From Chitinophaga pinensis (lineage in GTDB: Bacteria > Bacteroidota > Bacteroidia > B-17B0 > Aurantibacillaceae), in contig CAMAPT010000007.1 in assembly GCA_945860225.1 (NCBI GenBank), forward strand, positions 62,001-126,000: a DNA stretch of 64,000 bases. Reading direction: 5' to 3'. The notes under the pieces are model-generated. The model was not told where the DNA came from. It worked only from the letters and a program-made list of their open reading frames with translations, and did no database searches. This document shows, one piece after another, positions 15,974-25,348 of this stretch (the stretch's first letter is position 1; each line of letters starts with the position of its first letter). The translations under genes and the position numbers were made by a program.

Positions 15974-16957
15974 ATGCAATTTCATTTAAATTTTCAACCA
16001 AAAGGTACTCAAAATCAGATTACTCATCAAGATGAGATACTTTTTATGGGGTCGTGTTTTAGCGAACATATCGCAAGTCGGATGTCAGAATTGAAATTTC
16101 ATGTAAATACAAATCCTTTTGGTATTGTATTTAATCCTAAAAGTATGTTGCTGAACTTGAACCGAATGCTTTATAAAGATTATTTTACTGTAAATGATGT
16201 GTTTGAAAAAGATAGAATTTGGTATTCATTCGACGCTCATAGTTCTCTGTATGCCTCATCTCAATTCGAATTATTAAAAAGATTGAATGATTTGATTGAC
16301 CAATGGCATGAGAAAATTCAAGTTTCTTCTTTTTTGATGCTTACTTTCGGTTCGGCTTATGCCTATTACCATAAGCAACAACAAAAAGTAGTTGCAAATT
16401 GCCATAAATTACCTCAGATTATTTTTGATAAAAATTTACTGAATTATTATGAAATAGTGTCGGAGTTTCAATTGTTTATCGATGAGTTGAAACGCCTGAA
16501 TCCTAAATTAAAAATAGTGTTTACAGTTTCACCTGTTAAGCACTTACGAGATGGAGTAATAGAAAATAACTTTAGTAAGGCAATTTTGATTCAATCAGTT
16601 CATCGACTAGTTCAACAAAATGAGCGATGTCTGTATTTTCCTGCTTATGAGTTAGTCGCAGACGATTTAAGGGATTATCGTTTTTATGAGGCTGATATGG
16701 CTCATCCAAATTTGCAAGCCATTAATTACGTATGGAGTAAATTTTCAGAGGTTTATTTTAATGAAATAACTCAACAAATGAATACTAAATTGAGTCAAAT
16801 ACATCAAGCCTATTTGCATAGGATAATGAATCAAAGTTCAGAAAATGCCATGAAATTCAAGGAAAGCTTTTATCAAAAATGTGTTTCACTCAAAGAAGAA
16901 TTTCCGTTTTTGAATTTGGAGGAAGAATTAACGTATTTTCAAACCCGTACTAATTAA
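15974..16957 (+). CDS. GSCFA domain protein
   Basis: The start is set at ATG 15974 (327 residues), because an alternative frame start at 15914 would read through the ndk terminator. Near the N-terminus is the family signature F-M-G-S-C-F-S-E-H-I. Later T-F-G-S-A-Y-A-Y and A-D-M-A-H-P-N match the SGNH-hydrolase-like layout of GSCFA proteins, with a D-x-x-H pair near residue 248. The family is frequent in Bacteroidota, with no proven substrate. Its stop overlaps the beginning of the HAD hydrolase gene, suggesting translational coupling. Confidence 0.85.
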   Translation: MQFHLNFQPKGTQNQITHQDEILFMGSCFSEHIASRMSELKFHVNTNPFGIVFNPKSMLLNLNRMLYKDYFTVNDVFEKDRIWYSFDAHSSLYASSQFELLKRLNDLIDQWHEKIQVSSFLMLTFGSAYAYYHKQQQKVVANCHKLPQIIFDKNLLNYYEIVSEFQLFIDELKRLNPKLKIVFTVSPVKHLRDGVIENNFSKAILIQSVHRLVQQNERCLYFPAYELVADDLRDYRFYEADMAHPNLQAINYVWSKFSEVYFNEITQQMNTKLSQIHQAYLHRIMNQSSENAMKFKESFYQKCVSLKEEFPFLNLEEELTYFQTRTN

Positions 16958-17657
16958 TTCAATCAAACAGGTTAAACACATATTTTTTGATTTAGATAAT
17001 ACATTATGGGATTTTGATAAAAATTCTCATGAAGCCTTACGTTTCTTATTTGTACAGTATAACATGAAGCATAAATTGATGGTGGATTTTGAATCCTTCA
17101 TAGATATTTATGAAAGGATTAATTTAAAGTTATGGAAACTGTATGATGTTCGATTAATTTCCAAAGAGGAATTACGTTACAAACGATTTCAGGAAACATT
17201 TTTATTTTTCAAATTCGATAATTTGGATTTAGCAAAACAATGGGCCGGAGAATATTTACAAATATCTCCTTACAAAACCCATTTGAAGGAAGGTGCCATA
17301 GATATTTTACTGTATTTGAAAACAACGTATCAATTACATATTATTACCAATGGCTTTAAGGAAGTGCAACATATTAAATTGAATCAATGCCAATTAGCTC
17401 CCTTTTTTCAAAAGATTGTTATTTCAGAAGAGTATGGTTTCAGTAAACCGGATATTAAAATTTTTGATTTAGCCCAAAAATTATCTATGGCTAAACCCCA
17501 CGAATGCGTGATGATAGGAGATAATTACGAAACCGACATTTTAGGAGCTTTAAATGCTAAATGGAAGGCAATTTATGTTTCGGATAGTGATAAGGAGAAT
17601 GATAATTGTAATTATTTTCAGGTTAATAGATTGATGGATTTGAAAAATTTGTTGTAA
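16953..17657 (+). CDS. HAD-family hydrolase (YjjG-like) with non-standard start
   Basis: The catalytic motif F-F-D-L-D-N-T-L-W-D-F-D lies at 16983-17018, upstream of the first ATG of the frame (17064). The frame is closed by a stop at 16929, and between there and the motif no ATG, GTG or TTG occurs. ATT codons at 16935 and 16953, ATC at 16962 or GTT at 16971 are the candidates. I choose ATT 16953, which overlaps the GSCFA stop. Later motifs are I-T-N-G, S-K-P-D and I-G-D-N-Y-E-T-D-I-L-G-A. The enzyme is a cytoplasmic phosphatase, probably acting on nucleotides like YjjG. The exact start is uncertain. Confidence 0.8.
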   Translation: MNSIKQVKHIFFDLDNTLWDFDKNSHEALRFLFVQYNMKHKLMVDFESFIDIYERINLKLWKLYDVRLISKEELRYKRFQETFLFFKFDNLDLAKQWAGEYLQISPYKTHLKEGAIDILLYLKTTYQLHIITNGFKEVQHIKLNQCQLAPFFQKIVISEEYGFSKPDIKIFDLAQKLSMAKPHECVMIGDNYETDILGALNAKWKAIYVSDSDKENDNCNYFQVNRLMDLKNLL

Positions 17658-17853
17658 AAAATACTCTTTTACAATAATGGTTATTCATACATTCACTTTT
17701 TTAAATCATTTAACATCTTTCATGGTTTGCCATAATTAATTGGAAATTGCAAAGCAATAGATAAATACATATTTTTATGCTTTTTGAATCAGTAAAGTTG
17801 CATGTGTTTTTATGTGTCTGATTCCTTTTTAAAACATTAATAATTAATCATTT

Positions 17854-19242
17854 ATGAAACCATCCATTCCTAGAGGAACAAGAGATTTTGGACCCGTTGA
17901 AATGCAAAAACGTCAATATATTTTTAATATATTAAGGACAAATTTTCAATTATTTGGTTATGCACCCATTGAAACGCCAAGCATGGAGAATATTGGTACT
18001 TTAACTGGTAAGTATGGTGAAGAAGGAGATCAATTGATTTTTAAGGTATTGAATTCACGCATACATGAGAGTAAGGATGAAAAAAAAGAATTACTTAAAA
18101 AAGAATTTAATACATCGCTTGAAAAGTCTTATAATTCAGAGTTATTGACCGAAAAGGCTTTACGATATGATTTAACGGTGCCATTTGCACGTTTTGTAGT
18201 GACTAATCATCATCAATTAACATATCCTTTTAAGCGTTATCAAATACAACCAGTTTGGCGTGCTGATAAACCTCAAAAAGGTCGTTACCGTGAGTTTTAT
18301 CAATGTGATGCTGATGTAATAGGTTCTAATTCTTTGATAAACGAATTAGAATTGATGGCAATGATGGATAAATCGTTTGCAGATTTGAAAATTCCTGTAC
18401 TCATTAAATTTAATAATCGAAAAGTTTTAACAGGCATTGCAGAGGTTCTGAAAGCACAGGATAAAATTATAGATATCACTGTGGCAATTGATAAGTTAGA
18501 TAAAATTGGGAAAGAAGGCGTTGTAAAAGAATTAAGAGAAAAAGGATTGTCAGACATAGCCATTCAACAGTTGGAACCATTAATTGATTTATCAGGTTCC
18601 AACCAAGATAAAGTCATTGTTTTAAAACAATTTCTTGGTGATAGTGCAATTGGTAACCAAGGCATTGCTGAAATAGAATATTTGTTACATCATTTGTCTT
18701 CTATTAAAATACAACATGTAAAAGTTGAATTGGATATTACCTTAGCTAGAGGTTTAAACTATTATACAGGAACTATTTTTGAGGCCAAAGCTAATGCAGG
18801 AACTTTTACTCCAAGTATTTTAGGAGGTGGCAGATATGATGATTTAACAGGAATTTTCGGATTAAAAGGATTGTCTGGTGTAGGGATTTCGTTTGGTATC
18901 GATCGTATATATGATGTGATGGATGAACTAAACTTGTTTTCTGATGTAGTTAGTCATGCATCTACTACAAAAATTTTGTTAACTAATTTTGGAGAAACGG
19001 AGCAGGTTTACAGTATAGGCTTGGTAGCAAAATTACGAGCTAATGGAATTAATGCAGAGGTATATCCGGATTTGGTGAAAATGAAAAAACAATTTGAATA
19101 TGCTGATAAAAAGGGAATTCCATTTGTAGGTGTTATAGGTAGTAACGAAATTGCCAATCATACAATTATGCTGAAAAATATGACTACCGGCTCTCAGGAA
19201 GAAGTGCATTTTGATAAATTAATTGAAATTTTAAACGCTTAA
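17854..19242 (+). CDS. hisS: Histidyl-tRNA synthetase
   Basis: The 462-residue class II synthetase starts K-P-S-I-P-R-G-T-R-D-F. It carries motif 2 (G-R-Y-R-E-F-Y-Q-C-D), the histidine-binding segment R-G-L-N-Y-Y-T-G and motif 3 (G-I-S-F-G-I-D-R-I-Y-D), followed by the C-terminal anticodon-binding domain. It charges tRNA-His with histidine. The 196 bases upstream hold no gene. The thioesterase gene follows 41 bases later and may be co-transcribed. Confidence 0.97.
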   Translation: MKPSIPRGTRDFGPVEMQKRQYIFNILRTNFQLFGYAPIETPSMENIGTLTGKYGEEGDQLIFKVLNSRIHESKDEKKELLKKEFNTSLEKSYNSELLTEKALRYDLTVPFARFVVTNHHQLTYPFKRYQIQPVWRADKPQKGRYREFYQCDADVIGSNSLINELELMAMMDKSFADLKIPVLIKFNNRKVLTGIAEVLKAQDKIIDITVAIDKLDKIGKEGVVKELREKGLSDIAIQQLEPLIDLSGSNQDKVIVLKQFLGDSAIGNQGIAEIEYLLHHLSSIKIQHVKVELDITLARGLNYYTGTIFEAKANAGTFTPSILGGGRYDDLTGIFGLKGLSGVGISFGIDRIYDVMDELNLFSDVVSHASTTKILLTNFGETEQVYSIGLVAKLRANGINAEVYPDLVKMKKQFEYADKKGIPFVGVIGSNEIANHTIMLKNMTTGSQEEVHFDKLIEILNA

Positions 19243-19283
19243 TTGATTATCGGAATTGATAGGCTAATACTAGAAAGTAATTT

Positions 19284-19694
19284 ATGATTAAGGCGGAAAC
19301 AAGAGTAAGAGTTCGTTACGGAGAAACCGATCAAATGGGTTTTGTGTATTATGGAGTTTATGCTCAATATTACGAAGTGGGTAGGGTAGAAGCTATCAGG
19401 AGTTTAGGCTTTAGTTATAAAGACATGGAGCAACGTGGTATTTTGATGCCTGTGATTAATTTGACTATTAATTATAAAAAACCTGCTTTATACGACGACG
19501 AAGTTCGAATTGTAACTACTGTACGCGAAATGCCTAGTGTTAAAATACAATTTGAGTACGAGTGCTATAATCAAAAAAATGAGTTATTAAATACTGGTTC
19601 AGTAACCTTAGTTTTTATTGATAGAGAAAAAAATAAGCCAACCAAAGCACCGGATTGGTTTATGGAAAAATTCAATCAAATTTTTAAACGATAA
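19284..19694 (+). CDS. Acyl-CoA thioesterase, YbgC/4HBT hotdog fold
   Basis: The 136-residue protein has the 4-hydroxybenzoyl-CoA thioesterase signature R-Y-G-E-T-D-Q-M-G-F-V-Y-Y-G-V-Y, with the catalytic aspartate in T-D-Q-M-G, and a hotdog-fold beta pattern. YbgC-like members hydrolyse acyl-CoAs, often in connection with the cell envelope. It is cytoplasmic. The usual tol-pal neighbours are absent here. Confidence 0.9.
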   Translation: MIKAETRVRVRYGETDQMGFVYYGVYAQYYEVGRVEAIRSLGFSYKDMEQRGILMPVINLTINYKKPALYDDEVRIVTTVREMPSVKIQFEYECYNQKNELLNTGSVTLVFIDREKNKPTKAPDWFMEKFNQIFKR

Positions 19695-19728
19695 AATTTT
19701 CATTAAGATTTTGAATAACCAATCGTTA

Positions 19729-20025
19729 CTATTTTATGTGATGTTTCAAAGTCATTTGCTCTATAAATCGGTTTATATTTCCCTCGCTATAAATACCATA
19801 AGCATTTACCAAAACACCTTTTCGTTTCCCATCTTTTGAAGAAATAGCATATAAAATGGCTTCATCTTCTAAATCGGTCATCCCTTCAAACCGATGTATT
19901 TGATCAATCTTAAAATCTTCCGGATTAATAGTCAATTTGCCTGATTGCATAAAATTATTGGTGTAACCCTGCTTTCGCCAAGTATCCAATACAGCTAATA
20001 ATGTGTCCTCTACTTGTATTTGCAT
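19729..20025 (-). CDS. Small conserved Bacteroidota protein (often mislabelled PRPP synthetase)
   Basis: The start is ATG 20025 (98 residues); the frame stays open further upstream but family members begin near here. Features are L-x-x-W-R-K-Q-G-Y, the core D-F-K-I-D-x-x-H-R-F-E-G-M-T-D-L-x-D and L-V-N-A-Y-G-I-Y-S. Relatives of about 100 residues carry the label 'phosphoribosylpyrophosphate synthetase' in databases, but no PRPP-binding motif is visible and the length is far too short. The function is unknown. Confidence 0.75.
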   Translation of the reverse strand: MQIQVEDTLLAVLDTWRKQGYTNNFMQSGKLTINPEDFKIDQIHRFEGMTDLEDEAILYAISSKDGKRKGVLVNAYGIYSEGNINRFIEQMTLKHHIK

Positions 20026-20239
20026 AAAAATAGTTTTTTTATTCTTCAACCATTTAAAACTCCCTTTTATCAAAACTAATAGAATATGAGAGTCAAAGCC
20101 ATGACAAAAAGCATCTAATTTTTGTTTTAATTCAAATATAGTTTGCCTATATATATCCTACTTGCTACAAATCAATTGAGGTGATGATTTCTGATACGGT
20201 TTTCAATGAAAAATATAAAGAATTTAGCCATGGTGTACT

Positions 20240-20995
20240 ATGGTTAAAGAAATTTTCATCGAAATAGGTTTAATTACGCGCTTTGCAGGAAGATTTTTTC
20301 GCGAACTTATAAAACCACAGTTAGAATTTTCTGAGTTTGTACGGCAGTGTTTTTTTATAGGCAATAAATCTTTGTCATTAGTAGGAATTACGGCATTTAT
20401 AATGGGATTAGTGATTACCATACAATCCCGCCCAACACTAGTTGAATTTGGTGCAGAGGCTTGGTTACCGAAAATGGTATCCGTATCGTTAGTGAGAGAA
20501 ATTGCACCAGTTATCACCGCTTTAATTTGCGCAGGAAAAATAGGTTCGGGGATAGGAGCCGAGCTTGGTTCTATGAAGGTAACTGAACAAATTGATGCCA
20601 TGTATGTATCGGGCACCAATCCGTATAAATTTTTAGTAGTAACCCGGGTGATGGCTACTACTCTCATGATACCGATACTAGCTATAATGGCCGACGGTGT
20701 ATCATTATATGGAGGGTATTTAGGTGCTAATATTCACGGCATAGTAAGTTGGGATTTATATTGGAATCAGGTATTTGATACGCTCGTATTTGGAGACGTA
20801 TTACCTTCCATCATTAAAACATTTTTTTTTGGTTACGTTATTGGCATAATAGGTAGTTACAAAGGTTTTAATTCCAACAGAGGAACTGAAGGCGTAGGGC
20901 AATCGGCTAATTCGGCTGTAGTTATATCATCTCTTCTAGTATTTATCATCGATTTATTAGCTGTGCAAATTACGGATGTCTTAAATCTCAATTAA
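20240..20995 (+). CDS. mlaE: MlaE-type ABC permease
   Basis: The 251-residue inner membrane permease belongs to the MlaE/DUF140 family. It has about five to six hydrophobic segments and the conserved stretch P-V-I-T-A-L-I-C-A-G-K-I-G-S-G-I-G-A-E-L-G (seen in two parts around residues 92-112). With MlaF and MlaD it moves phospholipids between the inner and outer membranes. It is the first gene of a three-gene operon; the ATPase gene starts four bases after its stop. Confidence 0.92.
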   Translation: MVKEIFIEIGLITRFAGRFFRELIKPQLEFSEFVRQCFFIGNKSLSLVGITAFIMGLVITIQSRPTLVEFGAEAWLPKMVSVSLVREIAPVITALICAGKIGSGIGAELGSMKVTEQIDAMYVSGTNPYKFLVVTRVMATTLMIPILAIMADGVSLYGGYLGANIHGIVSWDLYWNQVFDTLVFGDVLPSIIKTFFFGYVIGIIGSYKGFNSNRGTEGVGQSANSAVVISSLLVFIIDLLAVQITDVLNLN

Positions 20996-20999
20996 TTAT

Positions 21000-21773
21000 A
21001 TGGACGGCACCGCAGTAAATACAAACATTTTTACAAAACCAGATAGGGATGCAGTTATCACAATTCGAAATCTCTATAAATCATTTGGCGACAATAAAGT
21101 TCTCAATGGTTTAGATCTTGATTTATATCGTGGCGAAAATATGGTTGTACTCGGAAAATCCGGTTCAGGAAAATCAGTACTAATAAAAATAATCATCGGA
21201 CTCATGAGACCGGACAATGGAAGTGTGCATGTATTAAATCACGACATCTGTCAATTAAACTCTAGCCAGCTCGATAAAATGAGAGTTAAAGTGGGGTTTC
21301 TTTTTCAAAGCAATGCCTTATACGATTCCATGACTGTTAGGGAGAATCTGGAATTTCCTCTAAGACGCCATTGGATAAAAACAACCAAAGAAGAAGTCAA
21401 TCGTTTAGTGATGGAAGCACTTAAAAATGTAGGATTGCCTCACACCGTAGATATGATGCCTTCCGAATTATCAGGAGGAATGCGAAAACGTATTGCTCTT
21501 GCTAGGACACTCATACTAAAACCTGAAATTATTCTTTATGATGAACCTACAACCGGTCTCGATCCTATCACAGGAAAAGAAATCAGCCATTTAATGCTAG
21601 ATATTCAAAAAAAATATAATACTTCTTCCATTATCATTTCACACGACATTAATTGTGTGAAAATTGTGGCTAACCGAATTGTGATGTTGATTGATGGAAA
21701 ATGTGAAGCTACTGGAACCTATCATGAATTAAGTATTTCAAAAGACAATAGAGTCAAACAATTTTTCGAATAA
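21000..21773 (+). CDS. mlaF: MlaF-type ABC ATPase
   Basis: The 257-residue ATP-binding subunit has Walker A G-K-S-G-S-G-K-S-V, the Q-loop F-Q-S-N-A-L-Y-D-S-M-T, signature L-S-G-G-M-R-K-R-I-A-L and Walker B I-L-Y-D-E-P-T-T-G-L-D, with the H-loop in I-I-S-H-D. L-S-G-G-M-R-K-R is characteristic of the Mla/Mce-type transporters. It energises the lipid transporter formed with the flanking genes. Confidence 0.95.
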   Translation: MDGTAVNTNIFTKPDRDAVITIRNLYKSFGDNKVLNGLDLDLYRGENMVVLGKSGSGKSVLIKIIIGLMRPDNGSVHVLNHDICQLNSSQLDKMRVKVGFLFQSNALYDSMTVRENLEFPLRRHWIKTTKEEVNRLVMEALKNVGLPHTVDMMPSELSGGMRKRIALARTLILKPEIILYDEPTTGLDPITGKEISHLMLDIQKKYNTSSIIISHDINCVKIVANRIVMLIDGKCEATGTYHELSISKDNRVKQFFE

Positions 21774-21787
21774 AGAATAAATAGAAA

Positions 21788-22756
21788 ATGGGACAAAATG
21801 CATCAAAAAATATCCGGGTAGGTATGTTCGTTATGATAGGTACCGGTTTATTAATTTTTTCACTTTATTTAATAGGCACTAAGCAAAACTTATTTGGCTC
21901 AACATTTACATTAAAAGCTCAATTTCATCAAGTAAACGGATTAATGCCCGGAAATAACGTGCGCTTTACAGGTATTGATGTAGGAACGGTAAAAAGTGTG
22001 GAAATCATAAACGATACCATTGTTAATGTAGAGATGGTGATTGAAAATAAAGTACAGATTTTTATAAAAAAAAATGCCACAGCCACCGTAGGTACAGATG
22101 GATTAATGGGTAATAAACTCATAAATATTAACGCTTCAAACCAAAATGCCCCAAGCGTAGAAGATGGAGATGTGTTGAGAACAAAAAATCCATTAGGCAC
22201 AGATGATATGATGCGTACGCTTAGTATTACCAATGAAAACGTTAAAGACATTACAATGAACTTAAAACACATTGTGCAAAAATTGAATAGTCCGAACACC
22301 TTATGGAATATTTTGATGGATACCGTTGTAGCAGATAATGCAAAGAATGCTGTATTTCAAATTAAATTAACCGGAGAACGAACCGCAGAAGCTACAGGCG
22401 ACTTAAAGCAAATCATTAAAGAGGTGAAACAAGGAAAAGGAACTATTGGTCAATTAATAAAGGATACGTCGATGGTTAGGCAACTCAATAAAAGCATGTT
22501 AAATATCAAACAAATTTCCGACTCACTCACTCTGGTTGTAAATGATATGCATTTTATATCCGGAAAAATAAAAATAGGCGAAGGTGCCCTCGGTAAAATA
22601 TTGATAGATACAGCATTTGCAAATAATATGAATCAAGGAATGATTCATATAAAAAATGGAAGTAAACATTTAGAAGAAAATTTAGAGGCTCTAAAACACT
22701 CCATACTACTAAGAAAATACTTTAAAAAACAAGCAAAAGAACGTTCTGGAAAATAA
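21788..22756 (+). CDS. mlaD: MlaD/MCE-domain periplasmic protein
   Basis: The 322-residue protein has one N-terminal membrane helix (about 11-30) and an MCE domain (about 35-120: F-H-Q-V-N-G-L-M-P-G-N-N-V-R-F-T-G-I-D-V-G). A long helical C-terminal region follows. MCE rings carry lipids across the periplasm. It ends the mlaEFD operon; the separate MlaB and MlaC proteins of Proteobacteria are absent, as is usual in Bacteroidota. The P-type ATPase gene begins 20 bases later and may be read through. Confidence 0.92.
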   Translation: MGQNASKNIRVGMFVMIGTGLLIFSLYLIGTKQNLFGSTFTLKAQFHQVNGLMPGNNVRFTGIDVGTVKSVEIINDTIVNVEMVIENKVQIFIKKNATATVGTDGLMGNKLININASNQNAPSVEDGDVLRTKNPLGTDDMMRTLSITNENVKDITMNLKHIVQKLNSPNTLWNILMDTVVADNAKNAVFQIKLTGERTAEATGDLKQIIKEVKQGKGTIGQLIKDTSMVRQLNKSMLNIKQISDSLTLVVNDMHFISGKIKIGEGALGKILIDTAFANNMNQGMIHIKNGSKHLEENLEALKHSILLRKYFKKQAKERSGK

Positions 22757-22776
22757 GACTAAATCCTATATTTTTT

Positions 22777-25284
22777 ATGCTTGATAAACAATTTCATATA
22801 AAAGGATTAACAGACGAGCAAATTATTGAATCAAGAAAAAAGTTTGGAACTAATCAACTAAGCTTTAAAAAACATAATGGGTTCATAGACGCCCTATTTA
22901 GTATTTTTAAAGAACCCATGGTTATTTTATTGCTAGTAGCTTCATCTATCTATTTTATGAGCGGCAAAACCGGTGACGGTTTTTTTTTATTATCAGCCAC
23001 CATCTTAGTATCTATTATTTCCATCTATCAGGATTCTAGAAGTCGAAATGCCTTGGCCAAACTTAAACAAATGTCTCAACCCAATTGCCGGGTAATAAGA
23101 AACAGTGAAATCAAAGAAATCAAAATCGAACAGCTTGTTATAGGAGATTATCTAATGGTAGAAGAAGGAGCTTTAATTTCGGCAGATGGTATTATCATTC
23201 AGTCCAATGATTTTTCGGTTAACGAATCCATACTCACAGGCGAATCATTACCGTTGTATAAAGAACATTCTCAAAAAGATCATTTTATTTATAAAGGAAC
23301 TCTTGTAACAAGCGGAATGGCGATTGCGACGGTGAATGCCATTGGTATGAATACCAAATTGGGTAAAATAGGAAAAAGTATAGAAAGTATTGAGGAAGAA
23401 AAAACGCCTCTTGAAATACAAATTAATCACTTTGTAAAGAAAATGGCTACATCTGGAGCAATTGTATTTACTTGTTTTTGGATGATTAATTATGCTCATT
23501 CTAAAGCTATTATAGATAGTTTATTAAATGCATTAACCCTTGCCATGAGTATTTTACCTGAAGAAATTCCTTTGGCACTTACAACATTTATGGCTCTGGG
23601 TGCCTGGCGATTAATGAAAATGGGTATCATCGTTAAACAAATGAAAACGGTTGAAACACTTGGAAGTGCTACGGTTATTTGCACTGACAAAACAGGCACT
23701 CTTACCGAAAATAAAATGAGTTTGGCTAAACTTTATAGTTTGAAATCAAACAAAATTACCAATGCTCAATATCCGCTTGAGGGGCCTGAAAAAGAATTAC
23801 TCAGAATAGCTATGTTTGCGAGTGAGCCGATTCCATTCGACCCGATGGAAAAAGCCCTGCACGATGCGTATAAAAAAAGTATTTCGGAAGATGAACGCGC
23901 CCATTACAAAATGATGAGGGAATACCCATTAAGTGGTAAACCACCAATGATGACCCACTTGTTTGAAAACAATCAAGGACATCGCATTATTGCCGCTAAA
24001 GGTGCGCCCGAAGCTATTATGCGAGTTTCAGTGCTATCCGAAACAGACAAAAAATGCATTGAAGAAGCTATTCATGAATTAACCATTGAGGGCTATCGTA
24101 TATTGGGTGTTTGTGAATCTGAATTTTCGGGTCATCAATTTCCTCAAATCCAACAAGAATTTCAATTTCAATTCAAAGGTATTGTGGCATTCTATGATCC
24201 GCCAAAACCCAATATTCAATCGGTGTTAGAACAATTTTATGTAGCCGGAATAGATGTGAAAATTGTTACAGGAGACAATGCTGCCACCACAAGTTCAATA
24301 GCCAAGCAAATAGGATTTAAAGGATATGACAAAATTCTGTCGGGCGATGAACTGATGAAGTTATCAGATGATGAATTAGCTGAAAAAGTGCTAAATATTC
24401 ATTTATTTACTCGGATGTTTCCAGAAGCCAAATTAAAAATTATTAATGCTTTAAAATCAAAAAATCAAATTGTTGCGATGACAGGTGATGGGGTTAATGA
24501 TGGGCCTGCCTTGAAAGCAGCACATATTGGAATAGCTATGGGCAAAAAAGGCACCGAAATAGCCAAAGAAGCGGCGGCATTGATTTTAATAGAAGATGAT
24601 TTATCTAAAATGGTAGAAGCCATTGCCATGGGAAGAAAAATTTATATTAATCTCAAAAAAGCCATTCAATATGTTATTTCTATTCACATTCCAATTATTT
24701 TAACCGTCTTTATTCCATTAGCTATGGATTGGAAATATCCGAGTATATTTTCTCCTATACATGTCATTTTTTTTGAACTCATTATGGGCCCCACTTGCTC
24801 TATCATATACGAAAATGAACCTATTGAAAAAAATATCATGATGGAAAAACCTCGACCATTCACCATGACTTTTTTTAGTTGGAAAGAACTCTATTCAAGT
24901 GTTTTACAAGGATTAATGATGACTATTGGCAATTTACTTATTTATCAATATGCGATTTATAAAGGATACAATGAACCTACAACTAGAGCAATAGTTTTTA
25001 CGACACTAATTTCAGCGAATATCTTTCTAACTCTAGTAAACCGTTCATTTTACTACTCTATTTTTACTACTTTAAAATATAAAAATAACCTTGTACTGTT
25101 TATTATTTTGATAACTATTATGATATCCGCTCTTATTCTTTATGTGAAACCAATTCGTTATTTTTTTGAATTGGAATACTTAAATGTGTGGCAATTACTA
25201 ATGAGTATTGGATGTGGGTTTTTGTTTGTCATTTGGTTTGAATTTGTAAAAATGAACAAAAGATTATCTAAACAATCAGAGTAA
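22777..25284 (+). CDS. P-type cation-transporting ATPase (Ca2+-type P2)
   Basis: The 835-residue protein has the N-terminal cation-ATPase domain, T-G-E-S near 154-157, membrane motif P-E-E-I-P (261-265), the phosphorylation site C-T-D-K-T-G-T-L-T with D304, and hinge motif T-G-D-G-V-N-D. About ten membrane helices are visible, six of them at the C-terminus. P-E-E-I-P in place of P-E-G-L-P keeps an acidic residue near the ion site, as in calcium-type pumps; substrate (Ca2+ or another divalent cation) is not proved. It follows mlaD by 20 bases. Confidence 0.88.
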   Translation: MLDKQFHIKGLTDEQIIESRKKFGTNQLSFKKHNGFIDALFSIFKEPMVILLLVASSIYFMSGKTGDGFFLLSATILVSIISIYQDSRSRNALAKLKQMSQPNCRVIRNSEIKEIKIEQLVIGDYLMVEEGALISADGIIIQSNDFSVNESILTGESLPLYKEHSQKDHFIYKGTLVTSGMAIATVNAIGMNTKLGKIGKSIESIEEEKTPLEIQINHFVKKMATSGAIVFTCFWMINYAHSKAIIDSLLNALTLAMSILPEEIPLALTTFMALGAWRLMKMGIIVKQMKTVETLGSATVICTDKTGTLTENKMSLAKLYSLKSNKITNAQYPLEGPEKELLRIAMFASEPIPFDPMEKALHDAYKKSISEDERAHYKMMREYPLSGKPPMMTHLFENNQGHRIIAAKGAPEAIMRVSVLSETDKKCIEEAIHELTIEGYRILGVCESEFSGHQFPQIQQEFQFQFKGIVAFYDPPKPNIQSVLEQFYVAGIDVKIVTGDNAATTSSIAKQIGFKGYDKILSGDELMKLSDDELAEKVLNIHLFTRMFPEAKLKIINALKSKNQIVAMTGDGVNDGPALKAAHIGIAMGKKGTEIAKEAAALILIEDDLSKMVEAIAMGRKIYINLKKAIQYVISIHIPIILTVFIPLAMDWKYPSIFSPIHVIFFELIMGPTCSIIYENEPIEKNIMMEKPRPFTMTFFSWKELYSSVLQGLMMTIGNLLIYQYAIYKGYNEPTTRAIVFTTLISANIFLTLVNRSFYYSIFTTLKYKNNLVLFIILITIMISALILYVKPIRYFFELEYLNVWQLLMSIGCGFLFVIWFEFVKMNKRLSKQSE

Positions 25285-25285
25285 T

Positions 25286-25323
25286 AAAAATAAAAAAGTC
25301 ACTGTAAAATATACAATGACTTT
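25286..25323 (-). terminator. Terminator of uvrD-like gene (may serve both strands)
   Basis: A 12-bp stem (AAAGTCACTGTA with TACAATGACTTT, one G-U pair in minus-strand RNA) is followed on the minus strand by TTTTTTATTTTTAT. It lies between the convergent P-type ATPase and helicase genes. Confidence 0.8.
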
Positions 25324-25348
25324 AAAATGTAATTAGAAAAATGAAAAA

